Source: Streptomyces mutomycini (GTDB lineage: Bacteria > Actinomycetota > Actinomycetes > Streptomycetales > Streptomycetaceae). Taken from it: a DNA stretch of 48,374 bases. Below the pieces are notes generated by a model. It made no database searches. It was given only the letters and a program-made list of their open reading frames with translations, and was not told where the DNA came from. This document shows, piece by piece, positions 32,233 through 40,868 of the stretch. The position numbers and the translations under genes were made by a program. The first letter of the stretch is position 1, and each line of letters starts with the position of its first letter. The stretch spans positions 1-48,374 of the forward strand of contig NZ_MAPV01000111.1 in the NCBI RefSeq assembly GCF_001700505.1, in the 5' to 3' direction.

Positions 32233-34634
32233 AGCATGGTCAGGTCGTCCGTGCTCGGCTCGGCGAGCTGGGCGACCCGGCCCGCATGCCGCTCCACCAT
32301 CGACTCGAAGGTCTGACGGGCCGTTCTGCCGTTACCGAAGGCGGGGCCCTTGGGAAGCGCCGTGAAGTACTTGAGCAGCGCTTCCCCCGTCCCCTCGGCC
32401 AAGCTGTACTCGTGCTCGTCGCTCTGCTGCCCGACGATCCGCAGCAGCTCCTCGGGCTCGTAGTCGCTGAAGGTGATGGTCCGCGAGAAGCGGGACGCCA
32501 CACCGGGGTTGACGGTGAGGAAGCGCTCCATCTCGTGGGTGTACCCGGCCACGATCACCACCACGGCGTCACGGTGGTCCTCCATCAGCTTCACCAGCGT
32601 GTCGATGGCCTCCCGGCCGAAGTCCCGGCCGGAGTCCTCGGGCGACAGGGCGTACGCCTCGTCGACGAACAGGACACCGCCGCGCGCCCGGTCGAACGCC
32701 TCCTGTGTGCGGATGGCCGTGGACCCGATGTGCTCGCCGACCAGATCGACCCGGGACACCTCCACGAGATGACCGTGCTCCAGGACACCGAGTGAGGCGA
32801 GGATCTCCCCGTACAGCCGCGCCACCGTCGTCTTGCCCGTGCCGGGGGAGCCGGTGAAGACCAGGTGCCGGCGCACCGACGCCGCCTTCAGACCGGCCAG
32901 CCGGCGGCGGCGGCCCACCTCGATCATGTCCGTCAGCGCCCGCACCTCGCGCTTGACGCTGTCCAGGCCGACCAGCGCGTCGAGCTCGCCCAGCACGGCG
33001 CCCGAGTCGCGCACCGGCTCGGCGGGTGCCGTCGGTACTGCGGCGGGCTCCGCCGTCCGCTGCCCGGGCATCGCACCGAGCAGCCCGGGCGTGCTCTGCG
33101 TCGCAGTCAGCACCGCGGGGGCCGGGGGAGTGGCGCCGCGCAGACCGCTCTCGTCGCTGGTGCAGTCCTTGGCCACCGGTCCGCCCGCGAGCCCGTCCCC
33201 ACCGGAGCCGTCGGCGAATTCGTAGCCGCCGCGTGCGCACCGCTCGGTCCTGCACCGGGTCAGGGTGGAACGGCACCCGTCCATCACATGGAAGCCGTAG
33301 CCCTCGCTCCCCGTGACCCGGCAGCTGTCGAAGGTGCCCCGGCCCTCGGCGGAGACGTAGAAACCGGCCTCCGCGGGTGAGGTGACCGTGCACCTCTCGA
33401 TGACCGGGTCGGCGCCCTTGGTCACGATGACCCCGGTCTGCGCCGCGTCGATGGTGCAGTTGTTCAGCGTGCCGCCACTGCCGTGGTCGCGGAACCACGC
33501 TCCCGTGGACGCCTCGCGGATACGGCAGTCGTCGAGCTGGGCGGTGGCTCCGTCGCTCACCGACACCGCCGTGTTGCGGATCTGGGAGAGATCGCTGTCC
33601 ACGACATCCGCGCGTGAGCCCCGGTCGAGGACGAAGAGGGCGTCGGGCACGTCGTGGACACGGCACGAGTCGAGTATCACCGTGGCACCGTCGCTGACCC
33701 ACACCGCCGGGTAGTCGCCCGTACTGTCGTGTATCTCGCACTGGTTGGCGTCGACACGGGTGCCCGGGTCCCAGACCGAGAGCCCGTTGCGGCCGAACCT
33801 GCGGACGGTGGAGCGGGTCAGGGTGAGCACCGAACGGGACCGCAGGTCGACCGCGTTCTCCGGGATGTCGTGGATGTCGCAGTCCGCGAGGGTCAGGACC
33901 GCGTCGGTGTCCAGGGTGACACCGTCGGCGGACGTGCGGTGCACGGTGCAGTCCGTGAGGTGCGCGGTGCCACGTGCGGTGACCTGCACCCCGCTGCCCT
34001 TGATCTCGTACACCTCACAGCCGACCGCCTCCAGGCCGCTGCCCTCCCCGGTCACGCTCAGTCCCGCGCCCGAGGAGTGGTGCACGCGGCAGCGCTCGAG
34101 CCGCGGGTGCGCGCCGTCGCGCACCGCGACACCGGACTGCCCGGCCGACACGATCTCGCACTCCTCGAACACGCCGCCGGCGCCGTCGAGTACGGCGATT
34201 CCCACGCCGGCCGGGTTGTCGACCGTGCAGCGGCGCACGGTGGGCCTCGCCGCGCCCCGCACTTCCATGCCGGCGGCCGACCTGGTCACGATGCGCAGAT
34301 CCGACAGCTCGGGAGCGCCGTCCTCGACGAGCAGCGCGGGGGCGGCCGCGTCCTGGCCCTCCACATGGAGGTCCTGGACCACGGCGGACGCGCGGACGGT
34401 CAGGGGTACGCCGTCGGCCGGTGCGATCCGTACGGACCCGGCGGACCCTTCGGGGCCCCGCAGCGTCACCGCGCGGTCGACGACGAGGTTCTCCCGGTAG
34501 GTGCCGGGTGCGATGGTGAGCACGTCACCGTCCGCTGCGGCCTCAAGGGCGGCGCTGAGGGAAGCGTATTCGCCCGTACGGCGCCGCCATCGCGATGTGC
34601 CGGTGTGCGTCACCTGGACCGTGCCCTGTGCCAT
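32202..34634 (-). CDS. Right-handed beta-helix repeat/AAA ATPase fusion
   Basis: An 810-residue protein in two parts. Residues about 25-480 are a right-handed parallel beta-helix with many repeats of the form DC-I-ns-G-V-V (for example LTDCTVHRTSADGVTLDTDA), a pectate-lyase-like fold. Residues about 540-805 form a CbbX/EccA-like AAA+ ATPase: Walker A TGSPGTGKTT (about 593), Walker B GGVLFVDEAYAL (about 653) and sensor 1 VIVAGYTHEM. No signal peptide is visible, so it is cytoplasmic. EccA-like ATPases assist type VII secretion, but no ESX gene is nearby. The beta-helix may recognise a ladder-like substrate; this is inference. Confidence 0.85.
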   Translation of the reverse strand: MAQGTVQVTHTGTSRWRRRTGEYASLSAALEAAADGDVLTIAPGTYRENLVVDRAVTLRGPEGSAGSVRIAPADGVPLTVRASAVVQDLHVEGQDAAAPALLVEDGAPELSDLRIVTRSAAGMEVRGAARPTVRRCTVDNPAGVGIAVLDGAGGVFEECEIVSAGQSGVAVRDGAHPRLERCRVHHSSGAGLSVTGEGSGLEAVGCEVYEIKGSGVQVTARGTAHLTDCTVHRTSADGVTLDTDAVLTLADCDIHDIPENAVDLRSRSVLTLTRSTVRRFGRNGLSVWDPGTRVDANQCEIHDSTGDYPAVWVSDGATVILDSCRVHDVPDALFVLDRGSRADVVDSDLSQIRNTAVSVSDGATAQLDDCRIREASTGAWFRDHGSGGTLNNCTIDAAQTGVIVTKGADPVIERCTVTSPAEAGFYVSAEGRGTFDSCRVTGSEGYGFHVMDGCRSTLTRCRTERCARGGYEFADGSGGDGLAGGPVAKDCTSDESGLRGATPPAPAVLTATQSTPGLLGAMPGQRTAEPAAVPTAPAEPVRDSGAVLGELDALVGLDSVKREVRALTDMIEVGRRRRLAGLKAASVRRHLVFTGSPGTGKTTVARLYGEILASLGVLEHGHLVEVSRVDLVGEHIGSTAIRTQEAFDRARGGVLFVDEAYALSPEDSGRDFGREAIDTLVKLMEDHRDAVVVIVAGYTHEMERFLTVNPGVASRFSRTITFSDYEPEELLRIVGQQSDEHEYSLAEGTGEALLKYFTALPKGPAFGNGRTARQTFESMVERHAGRVAQLAEPSTDDLTMLYPEDLPALP

Positions 34635-34714
34635 GGTGCTGCTGTGCCCCCACCTCGTGCCGTGTGCGCTGCCTCGTGCCTGTCCGCACGGGCCGCCGGT
34701 TCACCGGCAGCCCG

Positions 34715-34747
34715 CCGGCCCGCCTGCCGAGGAGTCGGGCGGGCCGG
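34715..34747 (-). terminator. Hairpin terminator downstream of the Rv1733c-like gene
   Basis: Arms CCGGCCCGCC (34715-34724) and GGCGGGCCGG (34738-34747) pair perfectly over a 13-base loop, about 95 bases after the minus-strand stop at 34843. It separates this gene from the beta-helix/AAA gene. Confidence 0.5.
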
Positions 34748-34842
34748 TCCACCGTAGCGCGCGCGACGGGCGCGAGTTGACGGGTCGGGCCGCCCAGGGG
34801 CCCTCCGCGGCCGTAGCACGAGGGGAAACCGCGCACCCCGCG

Positions 34843-35460
34843 TCAGCTGCCCGTACCCGTTCTGCCCCAGTCGGGGCCGACTTCGGCCCAGGCGCGGTCG
34901 AGCCGTGCGTACCGCCTTTGCATCATCCGCCACACGACGAGTCTGCGGGCGATCTCCGTCAGACCGGCCGCGAGCAGCGCCGCACCGATCCCCGCGAGCA
35001 CCGCGTGGGTGCGGGCCGTGGAGGTGTCCATGGGACGCATCACGGGGTGGCCCCGCTCGTCCGTCCAGATCCGGATCCGGGTGCCGGGAGCGGTCTCCCT
35101 GGATGCCGTCGACACGATGCCCGTACGTGCCGTACCGTCCGGGGCGCGCCAGTCGGCCACCACCGACGTACGCATGGAGCCCTCGGTGACGGCCGCCTCG
35201 GGGTCCTGGGCGTAGCGGGATGTGCCGGAGGCCGCTCTGACCACCACGGCCGCGGTGAGGTGGCGTTGCGCGTGCTGGGCCCGCACCGTCCGCTGCAGTG
35301 CGCCGTCCGTGAGTGAGCCGGTCTTCCAGCCGAGGACCGGTGCCGCCAGCAGCATCAGCAGCATTGCGGCCAGGGCCACCCACGTCTCGTGACGGTCCGT
35401 GGCCCGGCACAGGGGATTGCGCCGCCACCGCCGGATCCCGAGAACCGCTCGCACAGTCAT
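34843..35460 (-). CDS. Rv1733c-like membrane protein
   Basis: A 205-residue protein with two membrane helices, about residues 29-45 (ALAAMLLMLLAAPVLGW) and 148-165 (HAVLAGIGAALLAAG), and an extracytoplasmic domain between. The layout and the WTDERGHPV segment match the Rv1733c family of Streptomyces and Mycobacterium, of unknown function. AGGGGGTGC precedes the ATG at 35460. The upstream sequence holds an imperfect TAACCC/GGGTAA repeat. Confidence 0.8.
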   Translation of the reverse strand: MTVRAVLGIRRWRRNPLCRATDRHETWVALAAMLLMLLAAPVLGWKTGSLTDGALQRTVRAQHAQRHLTAAVVVRAASGTSRYAQDPEAAVTEGSMRTSVVADWRAPDGTARTGIVSTASRETAPGTRIRIWTDERGHPVMRPMDTSTARTHAVLAGIGAALLAAGLTEIARRLVVWRMMQRRYARLDRAWAEVGPDWGRTGTGS

Positions 35461-35594
35461 GCACCCCCTTCCCTGTCCGTGATAACCCGACAGGGTAACC
35501 ATTACGTTCCCGGACGGCGAAGAGAGAGCAACCTCATGCCGCCAACACGCCCCGTGTCACCGCGAGTTCCGATGCCTCCGCGAGGTCTGCGCGG

Positions 35595-36419
35595 TCAGCC
35601 GAGGACCCGCACCGGGTCCCCGGTCCGGATCACGCCGGTGCCCTCCGGGATCATGTTCTGGCCGAAGAGCAGATGCTTCCCGTCCCTGCGGTGCCGGGCG
35701 AGCGTGCGCAACGGCTCCTTGCCCCGCTCCGCCGTCCGCTGGTCGATGGTCGTGACGACGCAGCGCCCGCACGGCTTCACGAGGCGGAAAGCGACCTCCC
35801 CGATCGCGATCCGTCTCCAGCTGTCCTCGGCCCAGGGCGCACCGCCGTCCACGACCACGTTCGGCCGGAAACGGTCCATCGGCAGCGGCCCCTCCTCCGG
35901 GTTGTCCCCCTGCGCCACCCATGTGTTGAGCGCGTCCAGCGAGGCACGCGTCGTGAGGAGCAAGGGAAAGCCGTCGGCGAGTGAGACCGTCTCGCCCGGC
36001 CGGCCGAACTCCGGATCGACGGGCCTGCGATGCGCCGGCGCGTCGAGATGGACGAGCCTGACCTCTGCCCCGAGGTGCGAGCCGAACCAGGCGTGTGCGG
36101 CCCCCGCGGCCACTGCCACCTCGACCCTGCTCCGGTGCAGCTCCGCGACGACCGTGCGGTCCGGACCGGGCAACTCGACCGTCAGCGACGGGCTCCCGGG
36201 TGCAGACAGGACCACCCCGCCACCGGGCAGGAGCTCGGCGGACAGCTGTGCCAGGCGCGGCTGCTGACGCTGGGTGACGACCCTGTTCCCGGTGTCGATC
36301 AGCATCCAGCGGCGGTCGCCGTCGAGTCCCCACGGCTCGACGACGGCCCCGTCGGCCGCGCAGGCGGCCAGCGACTTGACCGGATGGACGTACACAGCGC
36401 CGAGGACAGGAGAAGACAT
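35595..36419 (-). CDS. MOSC domain protein
   Basis: A 274-residue protein: an N-terminal MOSC beta-barrel (YVHPVKSLAACAADGAVV) and the C-terminal MOSC domain with the sulfur-carrying Cys block KPCGRCVVTTIDQRT. MOSC domains bind molybdenum cofactor and act in sulfur transfer or N-hydroxylated compound reduction. The ATG at 36419 gives a complete barrel. It lies 44 bases downstream of the DUF6643 gene on the same strand. The preceding TLARHRRDGKHLLFGQNM run is typical of this subfamily. Confidence 0.9.
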   Translation of the reverse strand: MSSPVLGAVYVHPVKSLAACAADGAVVEPWGLDGDRRWMLIDTGNRVVTQRQQPRLAQLSAELLPGGGVVLSAPGSPSLTVELPGPDRTVVAELHRSRVEVAVAAGAAHAWFGSHLGAEVRLVHLDAPAHRRPVDPEFGRPGETVSLADGFPLLLTTRASLDALNTWVAQGDNPEEGPLPMDRFRPNVVVDGGAPWAEDSWRRIAIGEVAFRLVKPCGRCVVTTIDQRTAERGKEPLRTLARHRRDGKHLLFGQNMIPEGTGVIRTGDPVRVLG

Positions 36420-36463
36420 GCCTTCATCCTGCCAGCCGTCGCTGACAGTGGGCGGCAGCCCCG

Positions 36464-36952
36464 TCAGTACCCCCGGCTCTGGTACGGGCGGTTGTAAGGC
36501 TCCTCGTACGGCGACTGCGCGGGAGCGGGCCTGGGGGACGCGGGACGCATCGCCTCGTAGCCCGTACCGGGACGCTGCTGCTGTTGCGGCTGCTGCTGGT
36601 AGCCGCGGGGCGCCGACGGCTGCTGCGGGATGTACGGCGCCGGCGCGTGCTGCAGCTGTGCAGGCTGCATCATCGGCGCCTGCTGCATTCCGGCGCTCTG
36701 GTACTGCGACTGCGCCGCCTGCTGCGGGTAGCCGTAGGACCCGGTGTGCTGTGACGGGGCCGCGGGCAGGGCCGGGAGCGACGACGGCAGGGCCGGCAGG
36801 TAGCTGTTCCCGGTGTCGTAGGCGGCCGGGACCCGGATCGGCGCGATCTGAGGGGTCCCCCGCTCGGCGACCAGGGAGTCGTAGATCGGGGTGTCGGGGA
36901 ACGACGGCGCGGCGTAGTAGCCGCTGCCGTAGGTGGAGCGGGGGGAGGTCAT
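36464..36952 (-). CDS. DUF6643 family protein
   Basis: A 162-residue, low-complexity protein rich in Pro, Gln, Tyr and Ala, with an ordered-looking head TSPRSTYGSGYYAAPSFPDTPIYDSLVAERGTPQ (only its ends given as motif: TYGSGYYAAP, IYDSLVAERG). The pattern matches the Streptomyces family DUF6643, of unknown function. It is probably intrinsically disordered. The ATG start at 36952 is clear. The region upstream contains alternative hairpins and a direct repeat (see findings). Confidence 0.8.
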   Translation of the reverse strand: MTSPRSTYGSGYYAAPSFPDTPIYDSLVAERGTPQIAPIRVPAAYDTGNSYLPALPSSLPALPAAPSQHTGSYGYPQQAAQSQYQSAGMQQAPMMQPAQLQHAPAPYIPQQPSAPRGYQQQPQQQQRPGTGYEAMRPASPRPAPAQSPYEEPYNRPYQSRGY

Positions 36953-37021
36953 GACACATAAGTTAAGCCCACGATGTGCTGGTTGGGGAGACCCAATTTG
37001 CGGGTTATCCGATTTGCGCTG

Positions 37022-37047
37022 GTTTTGGTCATCTGACCAGCCAAAAC
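37022..37047. repeat. Nested inverted repeats upstream of DUF6643
   Basis: Outer arms GTTTTGG (37022-37028) and CCAAAAC (37041-37047) enclose an inner dyad TGGTCA-TC-TGACCA (37026-37039) in an otherwise AT-rich pocket. The two pairings are mutually exclusive at their edges. It may be an operator, or the terminator of the minus-strand FadR-type gene ending at 37117. Confidence 0.5.
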
Positions 37048-37116
37048 GTCGTCAAGGGCTCCGTCAACGGCGAGGGAGTTCTTGATGAAGATCCGATGGC
37101 GCCCGGCGGGCACGGT

Positions 37117-37839
37117 TCACGGTGTCCCGTCGGCCGGGTCCGGCTCGGGGTTCCAGTCCAGGAGCCTCACCTTCGCGACGGTCCGGACATGACGCCGCAT
37201 CGCAGCGGCCGCAGCCTTGCCGCGCTGTTCCTCGATGGCGTCGAGGATCGCCCGGTGCTGGGTCAGGGAGCGGCCGGGCCGACCGGGCTGGCGCAGGGAC
37301 TCGTGCCTGCTCTCGGTGATCTGGTCGGCGATGGACTGCATGAACTCGGCGAGCAGCGCACTGTGGGCGGCCGCCGTCACCGAGGCGTGGAAGCGCCGGT
37401 CGCCTTCGACGCCGTGGCCGCCGTCGGCGATCTCCGCTGCCATGTGGGCGAGCGCTGCTCTCAGCGCGGTCAGGTCCTGCTCGGTGCGCCGCTCCGCCGC
37501 GAGTTCGGCGAGCTTCGTCTCCAGCGCCTCGCGTGCCTCCAGCACATCGGGCAGCCTGCGCCGACGCTCGACGAGCCGGTCGACCGGCTCGGCGTCCAGA
37601 CCGTCTCCGAGGAGGTAGGTGCCGCCGCCGTGCCGCACCTCGACGAGCCCCTGCACCTCCAGCACGACGATGGCCTGCTTCACCGACGCCCTTGAGACGC
37701 CGAGGCGTTGAGCGAGGTCGCGCTCCGGCGGGAGCCTGTCGCCTGCTACCAGACCGCTCTCGGTGGCATAGGAGCGCAGGCGGTCGAGCACTTGCTCGTA
37801 CAGCCGTGAACGCCCCACGGGCCGCAGTGCGTCGGACAT
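37117..37839 (-). CDS. FadR/GntR family regulator (FCD domain)
   Basis: A 240-residue GntR-family regulator. The winged HTH is LPPERDLAQRLGVSRASVKQ (about residues 36-55), followed by QGLVEVRHGGGTYL. The C-terminal FCD domain is all-alpha, with the effector and metal residues in DRRFHASVTAAAHSALL and TQHRAILDAI. It is divergent from the matC-matB operon and, by position, probably controls malonate or related dicarboxylate use. The ATG at 37839 is preceded by GCAGGGA. In S. coelicolor a FadR-type gene holds the same position (memory). Confidence 0.9.
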   Translation of the reverse strand: MSDALRPVGRSRLYEQVLDRLRSYATESGLVAGDRLPPERDLAQRLGVSRASVKQAIVVLEVQGLVEVRHGGGTYLLGDGLDAEPVDRLVERRRRLPDVLEAREALETKLAELAAERRTEQDLTALRAALAHMAAEIADGGHGVEGDRRFHASVTAAAHSALLAEFMQSIADQITESRHESLRQPGRPGRSLTQHRAILDAIEEQRGKAAAAAMRRHVRTVAKVRLLDWNPEPDPADGTP

Positions 37840-37903
37840 TCCCTGCCCCCGTTCGGGAGGGCCCCCGCGCCCTCTTGGCTCCGGAAGCCTAGCAGCGCCC
37901 GGT

Positions 37904-37920
37904 GGTTCACAGGCTGAACC
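37904..37920. promoter_or_regulatory. Operator dyad between FadR-type gene and matC
   Basis: GGTTCA-CAGGC-TGAACC has perfect 6-base arms and a 5-base spacer. It lies 17 bases upstream of a TTGACG (37938-37943) that could be the matC -35, with GACTCT 18 bases later. The site suits regulation of both divergent units by the FadR-type protein. Confidence 0.5.
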
Positions 37921-38037
37921 GAACAATGCGCGCCCCCTTGACGGTTGTTGCCGCACCCCCCGACTCTGAGTGCCGTCAACAGGCCAAGTGGCTCATCCAC
38001 CAGTCCAATGAAGGTCGGCCCAGGACGGGAGCCCTCA

Positions 38038-39303
38038 ATGTCCCCGGAACTCATCTCCATCCTCGTACTCGTGGCGGTCTTCGCGATCGCCACCACCCGC
38101 TCGGTCAACATGGGCGCGCTCGCCTTCGCCGCCGCGTTCGCGGTGGGCGAGCTGGTCGCCGGCCTGGACGCGGACGGCATCTTCGCCGGGTTCCCGGGAG
38201 ACCTCTTCGTCGTCCTGGTGGGTGTCACCTACCTGTTCGCGATCGCCCGGGCCAACGGCACCACGGACTGGCTGGTGCAGGCGTCCATACGCCTGGTCGG
38301 CGGACGGATCGCTCTGATCCCCTGGGTGATGTTCGTGATCACTGGGGCGCTGACGGCGATCGGCGCGGTCAGCCCGGCGGCGGTGGCGATCGTCGCACCG
38401 ATCGCTCTGAGCTTCGCCGTCCGCCACGGCATCAGCCCGCTTCTGATGGGCGCGATGGTGGTGCACGGAGCACAGGGCGGCGGTTTCTCACCGATCAGCA
38501 TCTACGGCTCGATCGTGAACGGCATCCTGGAGCGCGAGAACCTGCCGGGCAACGAGATCGCGCTGTTCCTCGCCTCCCTGGCCGCCAACCTGTTGATCGC
38601 CGGTGTGGTGTTCGTGCTGTTCGGCGGCCTGAAGCTGGCCCGGCACCGTGCTGCGGAGAGGGACGACGACTCACCCGGGCCCCCCGCGGAGGAGGGGAGC
38701 GCACGGCTCGACGCGCCCCGGGCAGCCACCCTCCTCTCGCTCCTCGTCCTGGTCGTCGCCGTACTCGTCCTCGATCTGGACGCGGGTCTGACCGCCATCA
38801 CGCTGGCCGTGCTCATCAGCGCCGTGTGGCCGGACACCAGCCGAAAGGCGGTCGGCGCGATCGCCTGGCCCACCGTGCTGCTCATCTGCGGTGTACTTAC
38901 CTACGTCGGCGTACTCGAGGAGATGGGCACGATCACATGGGCCGGGGAGGGAGTCGGAGGCATCGGAGTGCCACTGCTCGCCGCCCTGCTCCTGTGCTAC
39001 ATCGGCGCTATCGTGTCGGCGTTCGCCTCGTCGGTCGGCATCATGGGCGCGCTGATCCCGCTGGCCGTGCCGTTCCTCGCCCTCGGAGAGATCGGGGTCG
39101 TCGGAATGATCGCGGCGCTGGCGGTGTCGGCGACCGTGGTGGACGTCAGCCCCTTCTCGACCAACGGTGCGCTCGTTCTCGCCGCGGCACCGGATGTCGA
39201 CCGAGAGCGCTTCTTCAGGCAGTTGATGGTGTACGGCGGGGTCGTCGTCGCCGTGGTGCCGGCAGCGGCGTGGCTCGTCCTGGTGGTGCCAGGATTCGGG
39301 TGA
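38038..39303 (+). CDS. matC: Malonate/dicarboxylate permease, MatC-like
   Basis: A 421-residue membrane protein with about 11-12 helices of the SLC13/MatC dicarboxylate carrier family. A conserved motif is VHGAQGGGFSPISIYGSI in the first half and VSPFSTNGALVL in the second, the paired SPxS/T signatures that bind the dicarboxylate and sodium. The ATG at 38038 has GGGAG 8 bases upstream, giving a short helix-ready start. It is followed by matB after 64 bases, forming an uptake-plus-activation operon. Confidence 0.88.
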   Translation: MSPELISILVLVAVFAIATTRSVNMGALAFAAAFAVGELVAGLDADGIFAGFPGDLFVVLVGVTYLFAIARANGTTDWLVQASIRLVGGRIALIPWVMFVITGALTAIGAVSPAAVAIVAPIALSFAVRHGISPLLMGAMVVHGAQGGGFSPISIYGSIVNGILERENLPGNEIALFLASLAANLLIAGVVFVLFGGLKLARHRAAERDDDSPGPPAEEGSARLDAPRAATLLSLLVLVVAVLVLDLDAGLTAITLAVLISAVWPDTSRKAVGAIAWPTVLLICGVLTYVGVLEEMGTITWAGEGVGGIGVPLLAALLLCYIGAIVSAFASSVGIMGALIPLAVPFLALGEIGVVGMIAALAVSATVVDVSPFSTNGALVLAAAPDVDRERFFRQLMVYGGVVVAVVPAAAWLVLVVPGFG

Positions 39304-39367
39304 CCCCCAGCAGGCCACTGGCTGAGGCTTTCGATTTCCTGCCGGCCCATCGATTGGAGTACGACGC

Positions 39368-40825
39368 GTGAATGCCCCCGCACCACTGTTCCCCGCACTG
39401 ACCGAGAGGAGTTCGAGGCCCGCCCTGCAATTCGGCGACCGAACCCTGTCCTACGCCGATCTCGCGGCGTCGGCCGGCTCCCTCGCCGAGGCCCTGCGCA
39501 CGGAACGCAGAGTCGCCGTGTGGGCGACGCCGAGTCTGGAGACCGCGGTCGGTGTGGTGGCGGCACTCCTCGCCGGAGTGCCCGCGGTGCCGCTCAATCC
39601 ACGGACCGGCGGGCGCGAACTGGCGCACATCGTGGCCGACAGCGCACCGTCACGGGTCCTGGCCGCAGCGGGCGACGAACTCCCCGCCGTGCTGGACGGA
39701 CTTCCCCGTACGAACATCGACGCAGAAGCGGGCCCGGCAGGCGCACCCCCGGCTGAGCCCGGTCCCGAGCACCCCGCGCTGATCGTCTACACCTCCGGAA
39801 CCACCGGCCCGCCCAAGGGCGCCGTCCTGCCGAGGCGAGCCCTGACCAGCACACTGGACGCGCTGCAGGACGCCTGGAAGTGGGACGCCGCCGACGTGCT
39901 GGTGCACGCACTGCCCCTGTTCCACGTGCACGGGCTGATCCTCGGCATCCTCGGGCCGCTGCGGCGCGGGGGATCGGTGCGCCACCTGGGGCGGTTCAGC
40001 ACCGAGGGGGTGACGCGGGAGCTGAGGACCGGAGCCACGATGCTGTTCGGGGTGCCGACCATGTACCACCGCATCGCCGAGGCCCTGTCCACGGGGGCCG
40101 GTGACGCCGCTCTCGCCGAAGCGCTGTCCGGTGCGCGCCTGCTCGTGTCGGGATCGGCCGCGCTTCCGGCGCGGGACCACGGACGGATCGCGGCGGCGAC
40201 CGGCCGGGCCGTCATCGAGCGGTACGGGATGACGGAGACCCTGATGAACACCAGTGTGCGCGCGGACGGTGAGCCCCGTGCCGGAACCGTCGGAGTTCCC
40301 CTGCGCGGAGTGGAGCTGCGGCTCGTCGACGAGACGGGCGTACCCGTCGGCCCGGGACCGGACCTCGTGGGTGAGATCCAGGTACGCGGCCCGAACCTCT
40401 TCAGCGAGTACCTCAACCGGCCCGAGGCCACGGCGGAGGCGTTCACCGAGGACGGCTGGTTCCGCACCGGAGACATGGCGATCCGTGACGGGGACGGTTA
40501 CGTCCGGATCGTCGGCCGCAAAGCGACCGATCTCATCAAGAGCGGCGGTTACAAGATCGGCGCGGGCGAGATCGAGAACGCGCTGATGGAGTACCCCGGT
40601 GTGAGGGACGTGGCCGTGACGGGCGAGCCGGACGCCGACCTGGGGGAGCGGATCGTGGCATGGATCGTACCGGCGGATCCGGAGCACCGACCGCAACTGA
40701 CCGAGCTGGCCGACCATGTGGCTGCTCAGCTTGCCCCGCACAAGCGGCCGCGGGCCGTGCGCTACCTCTCCGAGCTCCCCCGTAACGACCTCGGCAAGAT
40801 CATGAAGCGGGCTCTGGGTGTCTGA
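39368..40825 (+). CDS. matB: Malonyl-CoA synthetase (MatB)
   Basis: A 485-residue acyl-CoA synthetase of the ANL superfamily, closely like S. coelicolor MatB (SCO2444, as remembered), which ligates malonate or methylmalonate to CoA with ATP via an acyl-AMP. Motifs: P-loop IVYTSGTTGPPKGAVLP, RYGMTETLMN, DGWFRTGDMA, KSGGYKIGAGEIENAL and the C-terminal catalytic Lys in DLGKIMKRAL. The GTG start has GGAG 9 bases upstream. It supplies polyketide extender units or lets the cell grow on malonate. The next gene overlaps or nearly touches it. Confidence 0.92.
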   Translation: MNAPAPLFPALTERSSRPALQFGDRTLSYADLAASAGSLAEALRTERRVAVWATPSLETAVGVVAALLAGVPAVPLNPRTGGRELAHIVADSAPSRVLAAAGDELPAVLDGLPRTNIDAEAGPAGAPPAEPGPEHPALIVYTSGTTGPPKGAVLPRRALTSTLDALQDAWKWDAADVLVHALPLFHVHGLILGILGPLRRGGSVRHLGRFSTEGVTRELRTGATMLFGVPTMYHRIAEALSTGAGDAALAEALSGARLLVSGSAALPARDHGRIAAATGRAVIERYGMTETLMNTSVRADGEPRAGTVGVPLRGVELRLVDETGVPVGPGPDLVGEIQVRGPNLFSEYLNRPEATAEAFTEDGWFRTGDMAIRDGDGYVRIVGRKATDLIKSGGYKIGAGEIENALMEYPGVRDVAVTGEPDADLGERIVAWIVPADPEHRPQLTELADHVAAQLAPHKRPRAVRYLSELPRNDLGKIMKRALGV

Positions 40826-40868
40826 GGCCGTGGGACGGACGAGCTCAGCCGCAGGAGGCCCGGCGCGC

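Noticed and set aside
30072..32795. 907-residue plus-strand frame
   Set aside because: It is an off-frame reading of the membrane hydrolase gene, full of Arg and Pro, and crosses into antisense of the AAA gene.
35478..35510. GATAACCC/GGGTAACC imperfect repeat before the Rv1733c-like gene
   Set aside because: The arms are short and mismatched, with no further support.
36560..36720. Apparent tandem repeats in the DUF6643 gene
   Set aside because: They come from Gln/Pro/Tyr low-complexity codons rather than an ordered DNA repeat.
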